A stretch of 64,000 nucleotides of DNA from Hymenobacter convexus (GCF_030580955.1 NZ_JAUQON010000003.1:558001-622000), one strand, 5' to 3'; numbered from the stretch's first letter, positions 28,201 to 36,564 are shown. Notes: a model not told the origin generated them from the sequence alone. A program made the numbers and translations.

Positions 28201-28416
28201 TTGCTCGGGCACTTGCAGGGTGTAGGTGCCATCGGGGCCGGTGCCAGTGCCGTTGGTGGTGCCTTTCAGCAGCACCGTCACGCCGGGCAGGGCTTCCTTG
28301 GTATCGGCGGTGGTCACCTTACCGCTCAGGGCGCGGGTTTGGGCCAGGGCGGCCTGGGAATAGAACACCGCCAGCACGAGTAGCAGCAGGCGGGTAAGCT
28401 GGTATAGCTTGTTCAT
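25300..28416 (-). CDS. SusC/RagA-family TonB-linked outer-membrane glycan transporter
   Basis: TonB-dependent oligosaccharide channel (1038 aa). The longest frame begins at 28485, but that codon lies in the -7 box of promoter S4, so I start at the ATG at 28416 (MNKLYQLTRLLLLVLAVFYS), which gives a clean signal peptide ending ALAQ. Then a carboxypeptidase-D regulatory-like domain (LSGKVTTADTKEALPGVTVLL), GLDEVVVVGYGTQKAG, a plug (VRGAASINASNDPLYVVDGVP; EVLKDAASAAIYGSRGSNGV) and a long barrel ending TYTLGFNLTL. It heads a leftward array of SusD, PL11, GH2, two CE12, FG-GAP protein and GH2. The presence of a second, divergent SusC at 602-3805 suggests two importable products. Confidence 0.96.
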   Translation of the reverse strand: MNKLYQLTRLLLLVLAVFYSQAALAQTRALSGKVTTADTKEALPGVTVLLKGTTNGTGTGPDGTYTLQVPEQGGTLVFSFVGYASKEVAINGQTTISPVLDVDAKGLDEVVVVGYGTQKAGNVTGAVTGITAKEIEERPVNRIENALVGQMPGVYVQTTTGEPGADLQIRVRGAASINASNDPLYVVDGVPVDNLRGINPTDVANIEVLKDAASAAIYGSRGSNGVVLVTTKRGKKGAAKLQFSGYTGVQLAESRLKVQSAEDWIQMRKEGIDIDWVNQNPTLNRPEDSRTTRLQRLTVNGVPPSSTNVIRYTYDPKWQYGQDSLDYIDWQKAIFQRALMQQYTVGVSGGTDNVNYNVNGSFLNQNGIIIGSDLQRATLRANIDAQIRKGIKLFMTLAPSMEWSSLGRVDGTGGQALNAAQMPPVSPKGAGIYAGADPYFTYNYSGRYISPVAVMERTDANGTRTRLNANMGLNLDLYKGLQLQLLGAMDNGYFQDQIYTPTNASRDWVGAAPGSLSTSRYSQTFNTRYLFQSVLNYTRSFGDHNLNAILGYSVERTKVDFSQQENGQLPNDQTYLFDRANSTVNRSYITAGKEALLSYFARAQYDYKQRYLLSASIRRDGSSKFGANRPFGYFPAVSAGWRISSESFMQGVTFISDLKARASWGVTGNNRIPNDSQFSLLGVSNYSLGGASINGYAPVGFQNRDLGWEQTASFNYGLDFSILNNRLQVTADYYTKQTSDLLYQVPLSSLTGFTRTYVNIGEVYNQGVELGLTSRNLVGAFEWSTNFNASYNKNRVEKLDYDNTPVPTGSSPGGFVSLLQVGLPINSYYLYDAIGVYQTQAEVDNQPKLSNTRVGDIKYRDVNGDGKITDADRTIMGNPTPKYIFGVTNTFRYKGFDLMVLMNAQQGAYLYSLIGRSIDRPGMGYLYNHAESWNNRWKSEAEPGDGKTPNITAQNSSLLDSRWLYSSDYIRLKNITLGYTLPKARFYSGARLYVALENAYIWHNYTGGFSPEALQTGGFDNGSYPQARTYTLGFNLTL

Positions 28417-28482
28417 GGAAAGGTTGGTTGGTGGGTTTTTAAAAGCAAAAGCCCTGTGAGTAAGGGCTTCCTTAGGTAGAGG

Positions 28483-28527
28483 CAAAGCAACCGCCGCCCA
28501 CTGCCCCTACTCACCTGTGCTCTCCTG
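28483..28527 (-). promoter_or_regulatory. Regulon promoter S4 of the second susC
   Basis: Promoter orientation: CAGGAGAGCACAGGT (28527-28513, 14/15), exactly 22 bp, then TTGCTTTG (28490-28483). The start site is expected near 28476, leaving about 60 nt of leader. A small AAGCCCTTACTCAC-type hairpin in the leader (28443-28470) may fold but looks weak. Confidence 0.75.
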
Positions 28528-28821
28528 AATTCGCTGATTCCTGTACTATTTTTTCATCTTATCTACATTTTCAACGCCGTCATTTTCAATGTTTGGCGCG
28601 CGATACCTGCGTGTTTTTTGCCTCAGTATCAGCCGCTGCATCTATCGCAAAGCCGAGAATGAAGAAATTGCTGGCCCAACCGCAGAATACGCACGCAGTT
28701 CGCGCCGAAAGCCCCCGCGCCAGCAGCCTTTTCGCGCAAAAACAGGCCGGCCGCCGGCTACCTGCTCTCCCTCTCCTGCTGGCCGCCCGGCATTCCGTTA
28801 GTTTTCATCGGGCGCCGGGGC

Positions 28822-28874
28822 ATAAAACAGTTGGGCCCGCTGACATGCGCTGTCAGCGGGCCCAACTGTTTTAT
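28822..28874 (-). terminator. Perfect 24-bp hairpin terminator after rhaT
   Basis: Left arm 28822-28845 and right arm 28851-28874 are exact reverse complements over 24 bp with a 5-nt loop. It begins 24 bp beyond the rhaT stop; AT-rich ends (ATAAAACAG / CTGTTTTAT) flank a GC core. It should insulate rhaT from the susC promoter region. The rest of the 28528-28821 gap shows nothing recognisable. Confidence 0.85.
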
Positions 28875-28897
28875 GGTGACAAGAAAAGCGCAGCAGT

Positions 28898-29980
28898 TTA
28901 TTCGATGACGGCCGCCGTATCCGGCGCCGCGCCGCTGTGCTCCGGCGAGCCCAGGTAGTTGCCGTAGCCCACCACAATGGTCGAAAACACCACCGTCAGA
29001 ATGCCCAGCGTCACGGTCCGCATGGTAGCCCGGTTGGCGCCGCGCCACTCGTGCAGCACCAGGCCCCACATGCTACTGAAGGCGATAATAAAGGCCATGT
29101 GCAGCGTCCAGCCCGAGAAGCGGTAGGTGCCCAGCTTGGTGTCGCCCATGCCGTAGAAGAAGAACTGGAAGTACCACATGGTGCCTGCCATGGCGCAGAA
29201 AATGATGTTGCGCAACGCCGGAAACGACGGGTTGAAGTAGTCGGTGTAGGTCTTGTTCTTAACGTTGAGGTAGAGGCACCACACCGCGTTGGTGGTGAGG
29301 CCGCCCAGCAGAATCACCACCAGAATGGCGTTGTTCTTAAAGAGCGGGTCGGCGCCCTGCTGCACGGCCAGGTCGGCAATTTTCTGCCCCGCCGCCAGCC
29401 CGAAGGCGAAGCAGGCGCTCATGATGCCCGAAAACACGGCTACCAGTAGGCCCTTGCGCAGGTCGTATTCGGCAATGGATTTGCCCTTTTCCTCGGCCGT
29501 GAGCGACTTCTCTTTCATCAAGCCGGCGCGGCTGCAAATCAGAATGCCCACCAAGCACACCAGCAGCCCCAGCAGCGTCACCTGCCCGGACAGCGTGCTG
29601 GCCAGGTGGCCCATCGTGCCTTCCCAGATGGGCGGCACCAGCGTGCCCACCAGCGCGCAAAGTCCCATAATCACGGCCATGCCCAGGCTCAAACCCAGGT
29701 AGCGCATGGCCAACCCGAAGGTGAGGCCGCCAAAGCCCCACATAATGCCCCAGAAATACACCCACAGCAGCGTGGTGAAGTCGGTTTGGTGCAGTACTTC
29801 CGTCAGGTGCGGCACGGTGGCCAGGCCCAGAATCCACGGCACCACCAGCCAGCTCACGATGCCGCCCACCAGCCAGTAGCTTTCCCAGGCCCAGCCCGTC
29901 ACCTTCTTATAAGGAAGGTAAAAACTGCCGGAGGCAAAGCCGCCCAGCGCATGAAGGATAACTCCCCAGATTACAGCCAT
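28898..29980 (-). CDS. rhaT: L-rhamnose/proton symporter
   Basis: Inner-membrane transporter (360 aa) taking up L-rhamnose with protons. The start MAVIWGVILHALGGFASGSF and the GKSIAEYDLRKGLLVAVFSG region are characteristic of RhaT, and about ten hydrophobic segments span the length. It is transcribed divergently from the aldolase gene, each with its own regulon promoter (S5 and S6), and is closed by a perfect 24-bp hairpin. The leader is very short (about 10 nt from the predicted start site), so translation may be leaderless-like. Confidence 0.96.
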   Translation of the reverse strand: MAVIWGVILHALGGFASGSFYLPYKKVTGWAWESYWLVGGIVSWLVVPWILGLATVPHLTEVLHQTDFTTLLWVYFWGIMWGFGGLTFGLAMRYLGLSLGMAVIMGLCALVGTLVPPIWEGTMGHLASTLSGQVTLLGLLVCLVGILICSRAGLMKEKSLTAEEKGKSIAEYDLRKGLLVAVFSGIMSACFAFGLAAGQKIADLAVQQGADPLFKNNAILVVILLGGLTTNAVWCLYLNVKNKTYTDYFNPSFPALRNIIFCAMAGTMWYFQFFFYGMGDTKLGTYRFSGWTLHMAFIIAFSSMWGLVLHEWRGANRATMRTVTLGILTVVFSTIVVGYGNYLGSPEHSGAAPDTAAVIE

Positions 29981-29997
29981 AATGATGTTGTTTTAGG

Positions 29998-30042
29998 CAA
30001 AACTGTCCGGTAAGTGAGTCCAAACCCTCCTGTGCTCTCCTG
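29998..30042 (-). promoter_or_regulatory. Regulon promoter S5 of rhaT
   Basis: Promoter orientation: CAGGAGAGCACAGGA (30042-30028, 15/15), exactly 22 bp, then CAGTTTTG (30005-29998). Divergent to S6; the two elements are 137 bp apart and flank a family-C repeat. Confidence 0.8.
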
Positions 30043-30063
30043 ACCGCGAAAGTAGCGCGCAAA

Positions 30064-30152
30064 GTAGCGCGGACTTTGTAGTCCGCGCCCCGGAAGGAAA
30101 CCCGAACGACACCCAAATGGCACGGCGACGCGGACTACAGAGGCCGCGCTAC
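30064..30152. repeat. Family-C intergenic inverted repeat between divergent promoters
   Basis: Arms GTAGCGCGGACTTTGTAGTC... and imperfect reverse complement (GACTACAGAGGCCGCGCTAC). The only repeat of the window placed between divergent genes (rhaT and the aldolase), upstream of both regulon elements. Confidence 0.7.
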
Positions 30153-30179
30153 TGTTCACAATAACTTTTTACGGCTAAG

Positions 30180-30224
30180 CAGGAGAGTGCAGGATGTTAG
30201 GCCTCACCCCTGCCGGCACCTTTG
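30180..30224 (+). promoter_or_regulatory. Regulon promoter S6 of the rhamnulose-1-phosphate aldolase gene
   Basis: CAGGAGAGTGCAGGA (30180-30194, 15/15), exactly 22 bp, then CACCTTTG (30217-30224). The start site is expected near 30231, which rules out the ATG at 30187 as the start codon. Confidence 0.8.
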
Positions 30225-30276
30225 TAGCATCGCAAACCTATTTCGAATTCTGGTTAACGCATCTGCACCATCTCTC

Positions 30277-32385
30277 ATGGAAAAAACCCTCACTTTCCAG
30301 CACGTCAGCTACCTCTGGGACGAAGCCAAAGCCGCAGAGCTGGCCGGCGACGAAGTAGCCCTTTTCCTCTACCGCTCCAATCTGCTCGGCGCCGACCTGC
30401 GCCTGACCAACTACGCTGGCGGCAACACCAGCTGCAAAATCACCGAAACCAACCCCGTGACCGGCGAAGCTGCCGAAGTAATGTGGGTGAAAGGCTCGGG
30501 CGGCGACATCGGCACCCTGACCCGCTCGGGCTGCGCCAACCTCTATGTAGAAAAGCTGCACCAGCTCAAGAACCGTTACCGCGGCCTCGAATTTGAGGAC
30601 GAGATGGTGGGCCTGTTCGAATACTGCCTCTTCGACCCCAAGTGCGCCACGCCCAGCATCGACACCCCGCTACACGGCCTGCTGCCCTTCAAGCACATCG
30701 ACCACCTGCACCCCGACGCCCTGATTGCCATCGCGGCCAGCAAGGACGGCGAGCAAATCATGCACGAAATCTGGGGTGACACCATGGGCTGGCTGCCCTG
30801 GCAGAAGCCCGGTTTCGACCTCGGGTTGCAGCTCGAAAAAATCGTGGCCGACAACCCCGGCCTGCGCGGCGTCATCCTCGGCGGCCACGGCCTCTTCACC
30901 TGGGGCGACACCTCGTACGAGTCGTACATGAACACGCTCGAAGTTATTGAGCAGGCCGCGACTTACCTCGAAGCCAACTACGGCAAGAAAGCGCCGGTTT
31001 TCGGTGGCGTGAAGCGCGAGCAAACCCTCGACGCGGCCGGCCGCCGTGCCGCCGCCGCTGCCGTGATGCCCGTGTTGCGTGGCCTGGCCAGCAGCCAGCG
31101 CCGCATGCTCGGCCACTACACGGACGACGCCCGCGTGCTCGAATTCGTGAACTCGCACGACCTAGCCCGCCTCGCCGCCAAAGGCACCTCCTGCCCCGAC
31201 CACTTCCTGCGCACCAAAATCCGCCCGCTCGTGCTCGACGCCGACGTGATGCAGGGCGACGCCGCCATCGTAAAAACCTACCTGGAAGCGCAGTTTGAAG
31301 CCTACCGCAAGGACTACATGGCCTACTACGAGCGCAGCAAGCACGCTAACTCGCCCGCCGTGCGCGACGCCAACCCGGTCATCATCCTGTGGCCCGGCGT
31401 GGGTCTGTTCTCCTTCTCGAAAGACAAGCAGACCGCCCGCGTGGCCGCCGAGTTCTACACCAACGCCATCAACGTGATGCGCGGCGCCGAAGCCGTGAGC
31501 ACCTACCAGGGCCTGCCCGAGCAGGAAGCCTTCAACATCGAATACTGGCTGCTCGAAGAAGCCAAGCTGCAGCGCATGGCCCCGCCCAAAGCCCTCTCCG
31601 GCAAGGTGGCCTACGTGACCGGCGGCACCGGCGGCATCGGCAAAGCCATCTGCGAGGAGTTACTAAAATTCGGCGCCTGCGTGGTGGCCGTCGACCGTGA
31701 CCGGCTGGAAGAAACCCAGGCTGACCTGCGCAAGCAATTCGGCAAGGACAGCGCCCTCACCGCCGCCATTAACGTGACCGACGCCGAGAGCATTGCCGAG
31801 TCGTTGCGCGCTGCTACGCTGCAATTCGGCGGCGTGGATATCATCGTGAACTGCGCGGGCCTAAGCATCAGCAAGCCGCTGGCCGACACCACGCAAGCCG
31901 ACTGGGACATCCTGAACGATGTGCTCGTAAAAGGCCAGTTCCTGGTGAGCCAGGCCGCCGTCACCATCCTGCGCCAGCAGGGCCTGGGCGGCGACATAGT
32001 GAACATTGCCAGCAAAAACGGCCTCGTAGCCGGCCCCAATAACGTGGCCTACGGCACCGCCAAAGCCGCCCAGTTGCACATGAGCCGCCTGCTGGCCGCC
32101 GAGCTCGGCGCCGACAAAATCCGCGTGAACACCGTGAACCCGGATGCCGTGCTGCGCGGCTCCAAAATCTGGGAAGGCGACTGGGCCGCCGGCCGCGCCA
32201 AGGCCTACGGCATCTCGGTGGAAGAACTGCCGGCTCACTACGCCAAGCGCACGTTGCTGGGCGAAGAATTGCTGTCGGAAGACATTGCCAAAGCCGTGCG
32301 CGTGTTCGTGGATGGCTCGCTGAGCAAATCGACCGGCAACGTGCTGAACGTGGACGGCGGCGTGGCCATGGCCTTCGTGCGCTAA
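30277..32385 (+). CDS. rhaD: Bifunctional rhamnulose-1-phosphate aldolase / L-lactaldehyde dehydrogenase
   Basis: Cytosolic fusion enzyme (702 aa). The N-terminal class II aldolase half splits L-rhamnulose-1-phosphate into DHAP and L-lactaldehyde: YAGGNTSCK (phosphate site), FKHIDHLHPDA and LGGHGLFTWG (metal-binding His). The C-terminal short-chain dehydrogenase half (from about 442) has the Rossmann motif VTGGTGGIGKAI and the catalytic AYGTAKAA (YxxxK), expected to oxidise lactaldehyde to L-lactate. The domain order matches the known aldolase-dehydrogenase fusion of rhamnose catabolism. I start at ATG 30277 (MEKTLTFQHVSYLWDEAKAA) because the longer frame begins inside the promoter. The downstream LutABC can use the lactate. 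Confidence 0.95.
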   Translation: MEKTLTFQHVSYLWDEAKAAELAGDEVALFLYRSNLLGADLRLTNYAGGNTSCKITETNPVTGEAAEVMWVKGSGGDIGTLTRSGCANLYVEKLHQLKNRYRGLEFEDEMVGLFEYCLFDPKCATPSIDTPLHGLLPFKHIDHLHPDALIAIAASKDGEQIMHEIWGDTMGWLPWQKPGFDLGLQLEKIVADNPGLRGVILGGHGLFTWGDTSYESYMNTLEVIEQAATYLEANYGKKAPVFGGVKREQTLDAAGRRAAAAAVMPVLRGLASSQRRMLGHYTDDARVLEFVNSHDLARLAAKGTSCPDHFLRTKIRPLVLDADVMQGDAAIVKTYLEAQFEAYRKDYMAYYERSKHANSPAVRDANPVIILWPGVGLFSFSKDKQTARVAAEFYTNAINVMRGAEAVSTYQGLPEQEAFNIEYWLLEEAKLQRMAPPKALSGKVAYVTGGTGGIGKAICEELLKFGACVVAVDRDRLEETQADLRKQFGKDSALTAAINVTDAESIAESLRAATLQFGGVDIIVNCAGLSISKPLADTTQADWDILNDVLVKGQFLVSQAAVTILRQQGLGGDIVNIASKNGLVAGPNNVAYGTAKAAQLHMSRLLAAELGADKIRVNTVNPDAVLRGSKIWEGDWAAGRAKAYGISVEELPAHYAKRTLLGEELLSEDIAKAVRVFVDGSLSKSTGNVLNVDGGVAMAFVR

Positions 32386-32417
32386 GCGTCAAGGCTTGAC
32401 GGTTTATGTAATTAGCT

Positions 32418-32520
32418 GAACGTCATGCTGAGCGCAGCCGAAGCATCTCTACCGCAAGAGTAACGAATTACTCCCACGGTAGAGATGCTTCGGCTGCGCT
32501 CAGCATGACGTTCTTTTTTT
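32418..32520 (+). terminator. Family-A inverted repeat followed by a T-run, likely terminator of the aldolase gene
   Basis: Arms GAACGTCATGCTGAGCGCAG... (32418 on) and the exact reverse complement ending at 32513, with ACCG/CGGT extending the pairing, followed by TTCTTTTTTTG. This is the best-preserved ATGCT/AGCAT copy and the only one with a clear T-run on the gene strand, so termination is plausible here. Confidence 0.75.
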
Positions 32521-32555
32521 GTGAGCTATCTATCGGCTTGCACCGCCGAAAAAGC

Positions 32556-32563
32556 TACATTTG
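32556..32563 (+). promoter_or_regulatory. -7 box of the GntR regulator gene
   Basis: TACATTTG is an exact TAnnTTTG match 124 bp before the ATG at 32687. No CAGGAGAGYRCAGGA element precedes it, so the regulator appears to be expressed independently of the regulon. Confidence 0.55.
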
Positions 32564-32686
32564 AGTAACGCTCTGCGTTGCTTTCCTTTTCCCACTTTCC
32601 TTTTGCGCTGCTGAATTTCGCCGCTTCCAACCGGGTTTCCCTTAGTAGAAAAGCCTGAAATCACACGCCTTGTCCTCCACCCCGGG

Positions 32687-33697
32687 ATGTACCAACTCCA
32701 ACTAAAGCCGCTCGATAAAACGCCCAAGTACAAGCAGATTGTGCAGTCGGTCATTATGGACATCGAGCGCGGCGTGCTGAAAAACGGCGACCACCTGCCC
32801 AGCATCAGCGAGCTGAGCGTGGAGCACTACCTGGCCCGCGACACCGTGGAAAAGGCCTATCGCGAGCTGCGCGAACGAGGCTTCATTACCTCGGTGCAGG
32901 GCAAGGGCTATTACGTGGAAACCAGCGACAACTCGAAACTGAAGATTCTGCTGGTCTTCAACAAGCTCAGTTCCTACAAGAAAATCATTTACTACGCCTT
33001 CCTCGAAACCCTCGGCGACCACGCCACCGTCGACCTGCAGATTCACCACTACAACGTGAATCTGTTTCAGGAAATCATCGAGAAGAATCTCGGCAAGTAC
33101 AACTACTACGTGGTGATGCCGCACTTTGCGCTGAACAGCGACAAGGCGCAGTCGCGCGCCGTGCTCAACACCATTCCCAGCCAAGAACTGGTGCTGCTCG
33201 ACAAAGACATTCCCGAGTTGACTCACGATTGCCTGCGCGTGTTCCAGGACTTCGATAAGGACATTTTCAACGCCCTGGAAAGCTCCGAAGACCTGCTCGA
33301 AAAGTACTCCCGTCTCGTACTGGTGCTGCCCTCCGACGCCAACCATCCGGAAGAATTGCCCTGGGGTTTTCGCTCCTTCTGCCTGATGCGCAACAAGGAG
33401 TTCTCGGTGGTGGAAAACGCCATGAACGAGGTGGTCCAGGCCGGTACGGCCTACGTGGTTATTCGCGAAACCGACCTGGTAGAGCTGGTGAAGAAAATCC
33501 GCCAGACCAGCTACCTGCTGGGCCGCGAAGTCGGCATCATCTCTTTCAACGAAACACCCCTGAAGGAGCTGCTCAACATGACGGTGATTACCACCGACTT
33601 CGAAGCCATGGGCAAAACCGCCGCTACGCTGCTGCTGGAGAAGCAGCGCGTGAAGGTGAAGAACCCGTTCTACACCATTCGGCGCGGGTCGCTGTAA
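32687..33697 (+). CDS. GntR-family transcriptional regulator with LacI-type sugar-sensor domain
   Basis: DNA-binding regulator (336 aa). N-terminal winged helix of the GntR type (about 10-75: YKQIVQSVIMDIERGVLKNG, LPSISELSVEHYLARDTVEKAYRELRERGFI), then a periplasmic-binding-protein-like effector domain (about 85-330: KILLVFNKLSSYKKIIYYAFLE; TSYLLGREVGIISFNETPLKELL). This architecture is known from Bacteroidota sugar regulators. Its place between the aldolase and the isomerase/kinase genes makes it the best local candidate for the rhamnose regulator. However, the regulon element is a direct repeat at an activator position, whereas GntR proteins usually bind palindromes, so the link is not proven. 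Confidence 0.92.
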   Translation: MYQLQLKPLDKTPKYKQIVQSVIMDIERGVLKNGDHLPSISELSVEHYLARDTVEKAYRELRERGFITSVQGKGYYVETSDNSKLKILLVFNKLSSYKKIIYYAFLETLGDHATVDLQIHHYNVNLFQEIIEKNLGKYNYYVVMPHFALNSDKAQSRAVLNTIPSQELVLLDKDIPELTHDCLRVFQDFDKDIFNALESSEDLLEKYSRLVLVLPSDANHPEELPWGFRSFCLMRNKEFSVVENAMNEVVQAGTAYVVIRETDLVELVKKIRQTSYLLGREVGIISFNETPLKELLNMTVITTDFEAMGKTAATLLLEKQRVKVKNPFYTIRRGSL

Positions 33698-33698
33698 C

Positions 33699-33773
33699 TG
33701 TAGCGTGGACTCTGCGAGTCCGCGCATGGGCGAACGTTCTGGCAATGCGCGGACTCGCAGAGTCCACGCTACA
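33699..33773. repeat. Family-C intergenic inverted repeat, TGGACTCTGCGAGTCC variant
   Basis: Arms TGTAGCGTGGACTCTGCGAG... and exact reverse complement, starting 2 bp after the GntR stop. Each arm is a hairpin (GGACT/AGTCC). Same unit as the single copy after GH95 at 11259-11285. Confidence 0.85.
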
Positions 33774-33802
33774 TCCCGTGCCGTTAGGTTTCGCGCGCAA
33801 AA

Positions 33803-33847
33803 CAGGAGAGCCCAGAACAGTTCTGCCTCGCGGAGACGGGTAATTTG
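33803..33847 (+). promoter_or_regulatory. Regulon promoter S7 of the rhaI-rhaB-lutABC operon
   Basis: CAGGAGAGCCCAGAA (33803-33817, 13/15), exactly 22 bp, then GTAATTTG (33840-33847). The start site is expected near 33854, so the true start codon is the ATG at 33890. Confidence 0.75.
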
Positions 33848-33889
33848 TATCTACCCAACCAACACCGGACATTATTCCCTCGCCAACTT

Positions 33890-35170
33890 ATGTTCTCTGA
33901 CCAACGCCTTGCCGAACTCAACCAGCCGCTGCTGGCCGAGCACCAAACCCAGTTTCAGTACACGGCCGAATCGCCACGCCTGCGCCACGCCGACGTGGCC
34001 GCCGTGGTGCAGAAGCTGATTGATTTTCAGGTGGCGATTCCGAGCTGGGCATTGGGCACCGGCGGCACCCGTTTCGGCCGTTTCGCGGCCGGCGGCGAGC
34101 CCGCCACGCTGGAAGATAAAATCGGCGACGTAGGCATTCTGCAGTCGCTGAACCGCTCCTCGAATTCCATCTCGCTGCACATTCCGTGGGATATTCCGCA
34201 GGACATTCCCGGCTTGCAGCAGCTGCTGAAGGAGAAGGGCCTAGTGATTGATTCGGTAAATTCCAACACCTTCCAGGACCAGAAAGACCAGCCGCAGTCG
34301 TATAAATTCGGCTCGCTCAGCCACACCGACAAGGCGGTGCGCGAGCAGTCCATTCAGCACAACATCGACTGCGTGCGCTACGGCAAGCAGCTCGACGCCA
34401 AGACGCTGACCATCTGGCTGGCCGATGGCTCCAATTTCCCCGGGCAGTCGCACCTGCGCCGAGCCTTCCTGCGCACCCAGGAGTCGCTGGCCGCCATTTA
34501 CGAGGCCATGCCTTCGGACTGGACCATGCTGGTGGAGTACAAGCCCTACGAGCCCAATTTCTACTCGATGGTGATTCCCGATTGGGGCACCTCGCTGGCG
34601 CTTTGCCAGGCGCTGGGCCAGCAGGCGCAGGTGCTGGTTGACTTGGGCCACCATTTGCCCAACACCAACATTGAGCAGATTGTGGGCCGCCTGCGGCAGT
34701 TCGGCCGCCTTGGCGGCTTCCACTTCAACGGCTCGATGTACGGCGACGACGACCTGACCACCGGCAGCATCAAGCCCTTTCAGCTATTCCTGATTTTCAA
34801 CGAGCTGGTAGACGCCGCCCTCGACAAATCGGTGCCGGCTGAGGCCGTGGCTTACATGATTGACGCCAGCCACAACGTGAAAGACCCGCTGGAAGACCTC
34901 CTACAGTCGGTCGACAACATCCTCTCGGCCTACGCCAAAGCCCTTTTGGTCGACCGCCAAGCCTTAGCCGAAGCCCAGGACGCCAACGACGTGGTGCGCG
35001 CCGAGGAAATCCTGCGCGACGCCTTCCTCACCGACGTGCGCCCGCTGGTATCGGAAGCCTACCTGCGCGCCGGCGGCGCCATCCGGCCCCTCGCGGCCTT
35101 CCGCGCCGAAGGCGTGCGCGAGAAACTCATTCAGCAGCGCGGCAAGCACAGCGTATCGACGGGGCTATGA
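33890..35170 (+). CDS. rhaI: L-rhamnose isomerase
   Basis: Cytosolic sugar isomerase (426 aa) converting L-rhamnose to L-rhamnulose. It belongs to the RhaI type found in Pseudomonas, rhizobia and Streptomyces, a TIM-barrel xylose-isomerase-like enzyme, not the E. coli RhaA type. Supporting stretches: VAIPSWALGTGGTRFGRF, SISLHIPWDIPQD, KTLTIWLADGSNFPGQ, MLVEYKPYEPNFYSMVIPDW (metal-binding Glu), LVDLGHHLPNTNIEQI and GGFHFNGSMYGDDDL. Start at ATG 33890 (MFSDQRLAELNQPL); longer frames begin inside promoter S7. Its TGA overlaps the kinase ATG (ATGA), implying translational coupling. Confidence 0.94.
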   Translation: MFSDQRLAELNQPLLAEHQTQFQYTAESPRLRHADVAAVVQKLIDFQVAIPSWALGTGGTRFGRFAAGGEPATLEDKIGDVGILQSLNRSSNSISLHIPWDIPQDIPGLQQLLKEKGLVIDSVNSNTFQDQKDQPQSYKFGSLSHTDKAVREQSIQHNIDCVRYGKQLDAKTLTIWLADGSNFPGQSHLRRAFLRTQESLAAIYEAMPSDWTMLVEYKPYEPNFYSMVIPDWGTSLALCQALGQQAQVLVDLGHHLPNTNIEQIVGRLRQFGRLGGFHFNGSMYGDDDLTTGSIKPFQLFLIFNELVDAALDKSVPAEAVAYMIDASHNVKDPLEDLLQSVDNILSAYAKALLVDRQALAEAQDANDVVRAEEILRDAFLTDVRPLVSEAYLRAGGAIRPLAAFRAEGVREKLIQQRGKHSVSTGL

Positions 35171-36564
35171 ATCCAAACGTAAAAAAGACCGTCTACGCCG
35201 TTTTCGACATCGGCAAGACCAATAAGAAGCTGATTCTTTTCGATGAGGACCAGCAGATTATCAACGAGGAGCTGCACGTCTGCACCGATGTGCTGGACGA
35301 CGACGGCTTTGTGTGCGACCACCTGCCCCGCCTCACGGAGTGGGTGCTCGACCACTGGAAGCAGCTGCGCCACCACCCGCACTATACTGTGAAGGGCGTG
35401 AATTTCACGGCCTATGGCGCCAGCTGGGTGCACCTCGGCGCCGACGGCCAGCCCATGCTGCCGCTCTACAACTACCTCAAGCCGATGCCGGCTGATATCG
35501 AGGCCAAGTTCTATGCGGAGCTAAGCCAGTCGCCCGAAGAATTCGCGGCCGACACCTGTTCACCGCGCCTGGGATTGCTCAATTCGGGCCTGCAGCTGTA
35601 CTGGCTGAAATACGCAAAGCCGGAGAAATACGCCCAGATTCATACCTCGCTACACTTGCCGAACTACCTCTCCTATCTGATTTCGGGCGAGAAATTCAGC
35701 GACTTCACCTCCATTGGCTGCCACACGGCCCTTTGGGACTACAAGCGCGGCGACTACCACGAATGGGTGTACCGCGAGGGCATCGACGAGAAGCTGGCGC
35801 CCCTCACCCGCGATTCCATTGCCTCCGTCGTGGACGGCATCATGGTGGGCGTGGGCTTGCACGACAGCACGTCGGCCGTGATGCCTTATCTGGCCGAGAA
35901 CGACGAGCCGTTCGTGCTGGTGTCCACCGGCACCTGGTCGGTCACCATCAACCCCTTCAACAGCAACCCGCTCACGCCCGAACTGCTGCGCCGCGACTGC
36001 CTCAGCTTTATGACGCCGCGCGGCGAGGCCACCCGCGCCGCCCGCGTGTTTCTGGGCCGTGAGCACGACTACCAGGTGGAGCGCATTGCCGCTCATTTCC
36101 ACGTCAAGCCCGATTTTTACCGCTCCATCGTGCTGGCCCGGCCGTATGATGAGGCCTCGGCCGGTTTCCGCCCGGCTTGCATGGCCGGCACCGGCCCCTT
36201 CCCCGACCAGCCGGCCGAGGAGTGGGACCTGAGCGGCTTCCGCACCGCCTCCGATGCCTACCAGCACCTTATGCACGGGCTGATTAACATTCTGCTCGAA
36301 TCTATTCACCTCGTTTGGCAGGGCGAAAAAACCATCTTCGTCGATGGCGGTTTTGCCCGCAACCCGCTCTTCATGCAAACGCTGAGCTGGAACTTCCCGA
36401 AGGCGGAAATCCGCACGCTGGAAGTGCCGCAGGCCACGGCTTTGGGTGCTTTGGTGCACCTGGAGCAGGGGGAGGCCCTGAAGAAAACACAGCCGCTGTT
36501 TACGGATGAGGATGATATGCCGCTGGCGGAAGTACGGAACGATGTTGCGCCCGTGAGCAAATAG
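35167..36564 (+). CDS. rhaB: FGGY-family L-rhamnulokinase
   Basis: Cytosolic kinase (465 aa) phosphorylating L-rhamnulose to the 1-phosphate for the aldolase at 30277. FGGY features: VYAVFDIGKTNKKLILFDED (N-terminal phosphate loop), GHT-like FTSIGCHTALWD, VGVGLHDSTSAVMPYL, VLVSTGTWSVTINPF, and the C-terminal FVDGGFARNPLFMQ with PQATALGALVHL. It overlaps rhaI by 4 bp. L-fuculokinase is the main alternative, as FGGY kinases are hard to tell apart, but the isomerase and aldolase neighbours favour rhamnulose. Confidence 0.92.
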   Translation: MNPNVKKTVYAVFDIGKTNKKLILFDEDQQIINEELHVCTDVLDDDGFVCDHLPRLTEWVLDHWKQLRHHPHYTVKGVNFTAYGASWVHLGADGQPMLPLYNYLKPMPADIEAKFYAELSQSPEEFAADTCSPRLGLLNSGLQLYWLKYAKPEKYAQIHTSLHLPNYLSYLISGEKFSDFTSIGCHTALWDYKRGDYHEWVYREGIDEKLAPLTRDSIASVVDGIMVGVGLHDSTSAVMPYLAENDEPFVLVSTGTWSVTINPFNSNPLTPELLRRDCLSFMTPRGEATRAARVFLGREHDYQVERIAAHFHVKPDFYRSIVLARPYDEASAGFRPACMAGTGPFPDQPAEEWDLSGFRTASDAYQHLMHGLINILLESIHLVWQGEKTIFVDGGFARNPLFMQTLSWNFPKAEIRTLEVPQATALGALVHLEQGEALKKTQPLFTDEDDMPLAEVRNDVAPVSK

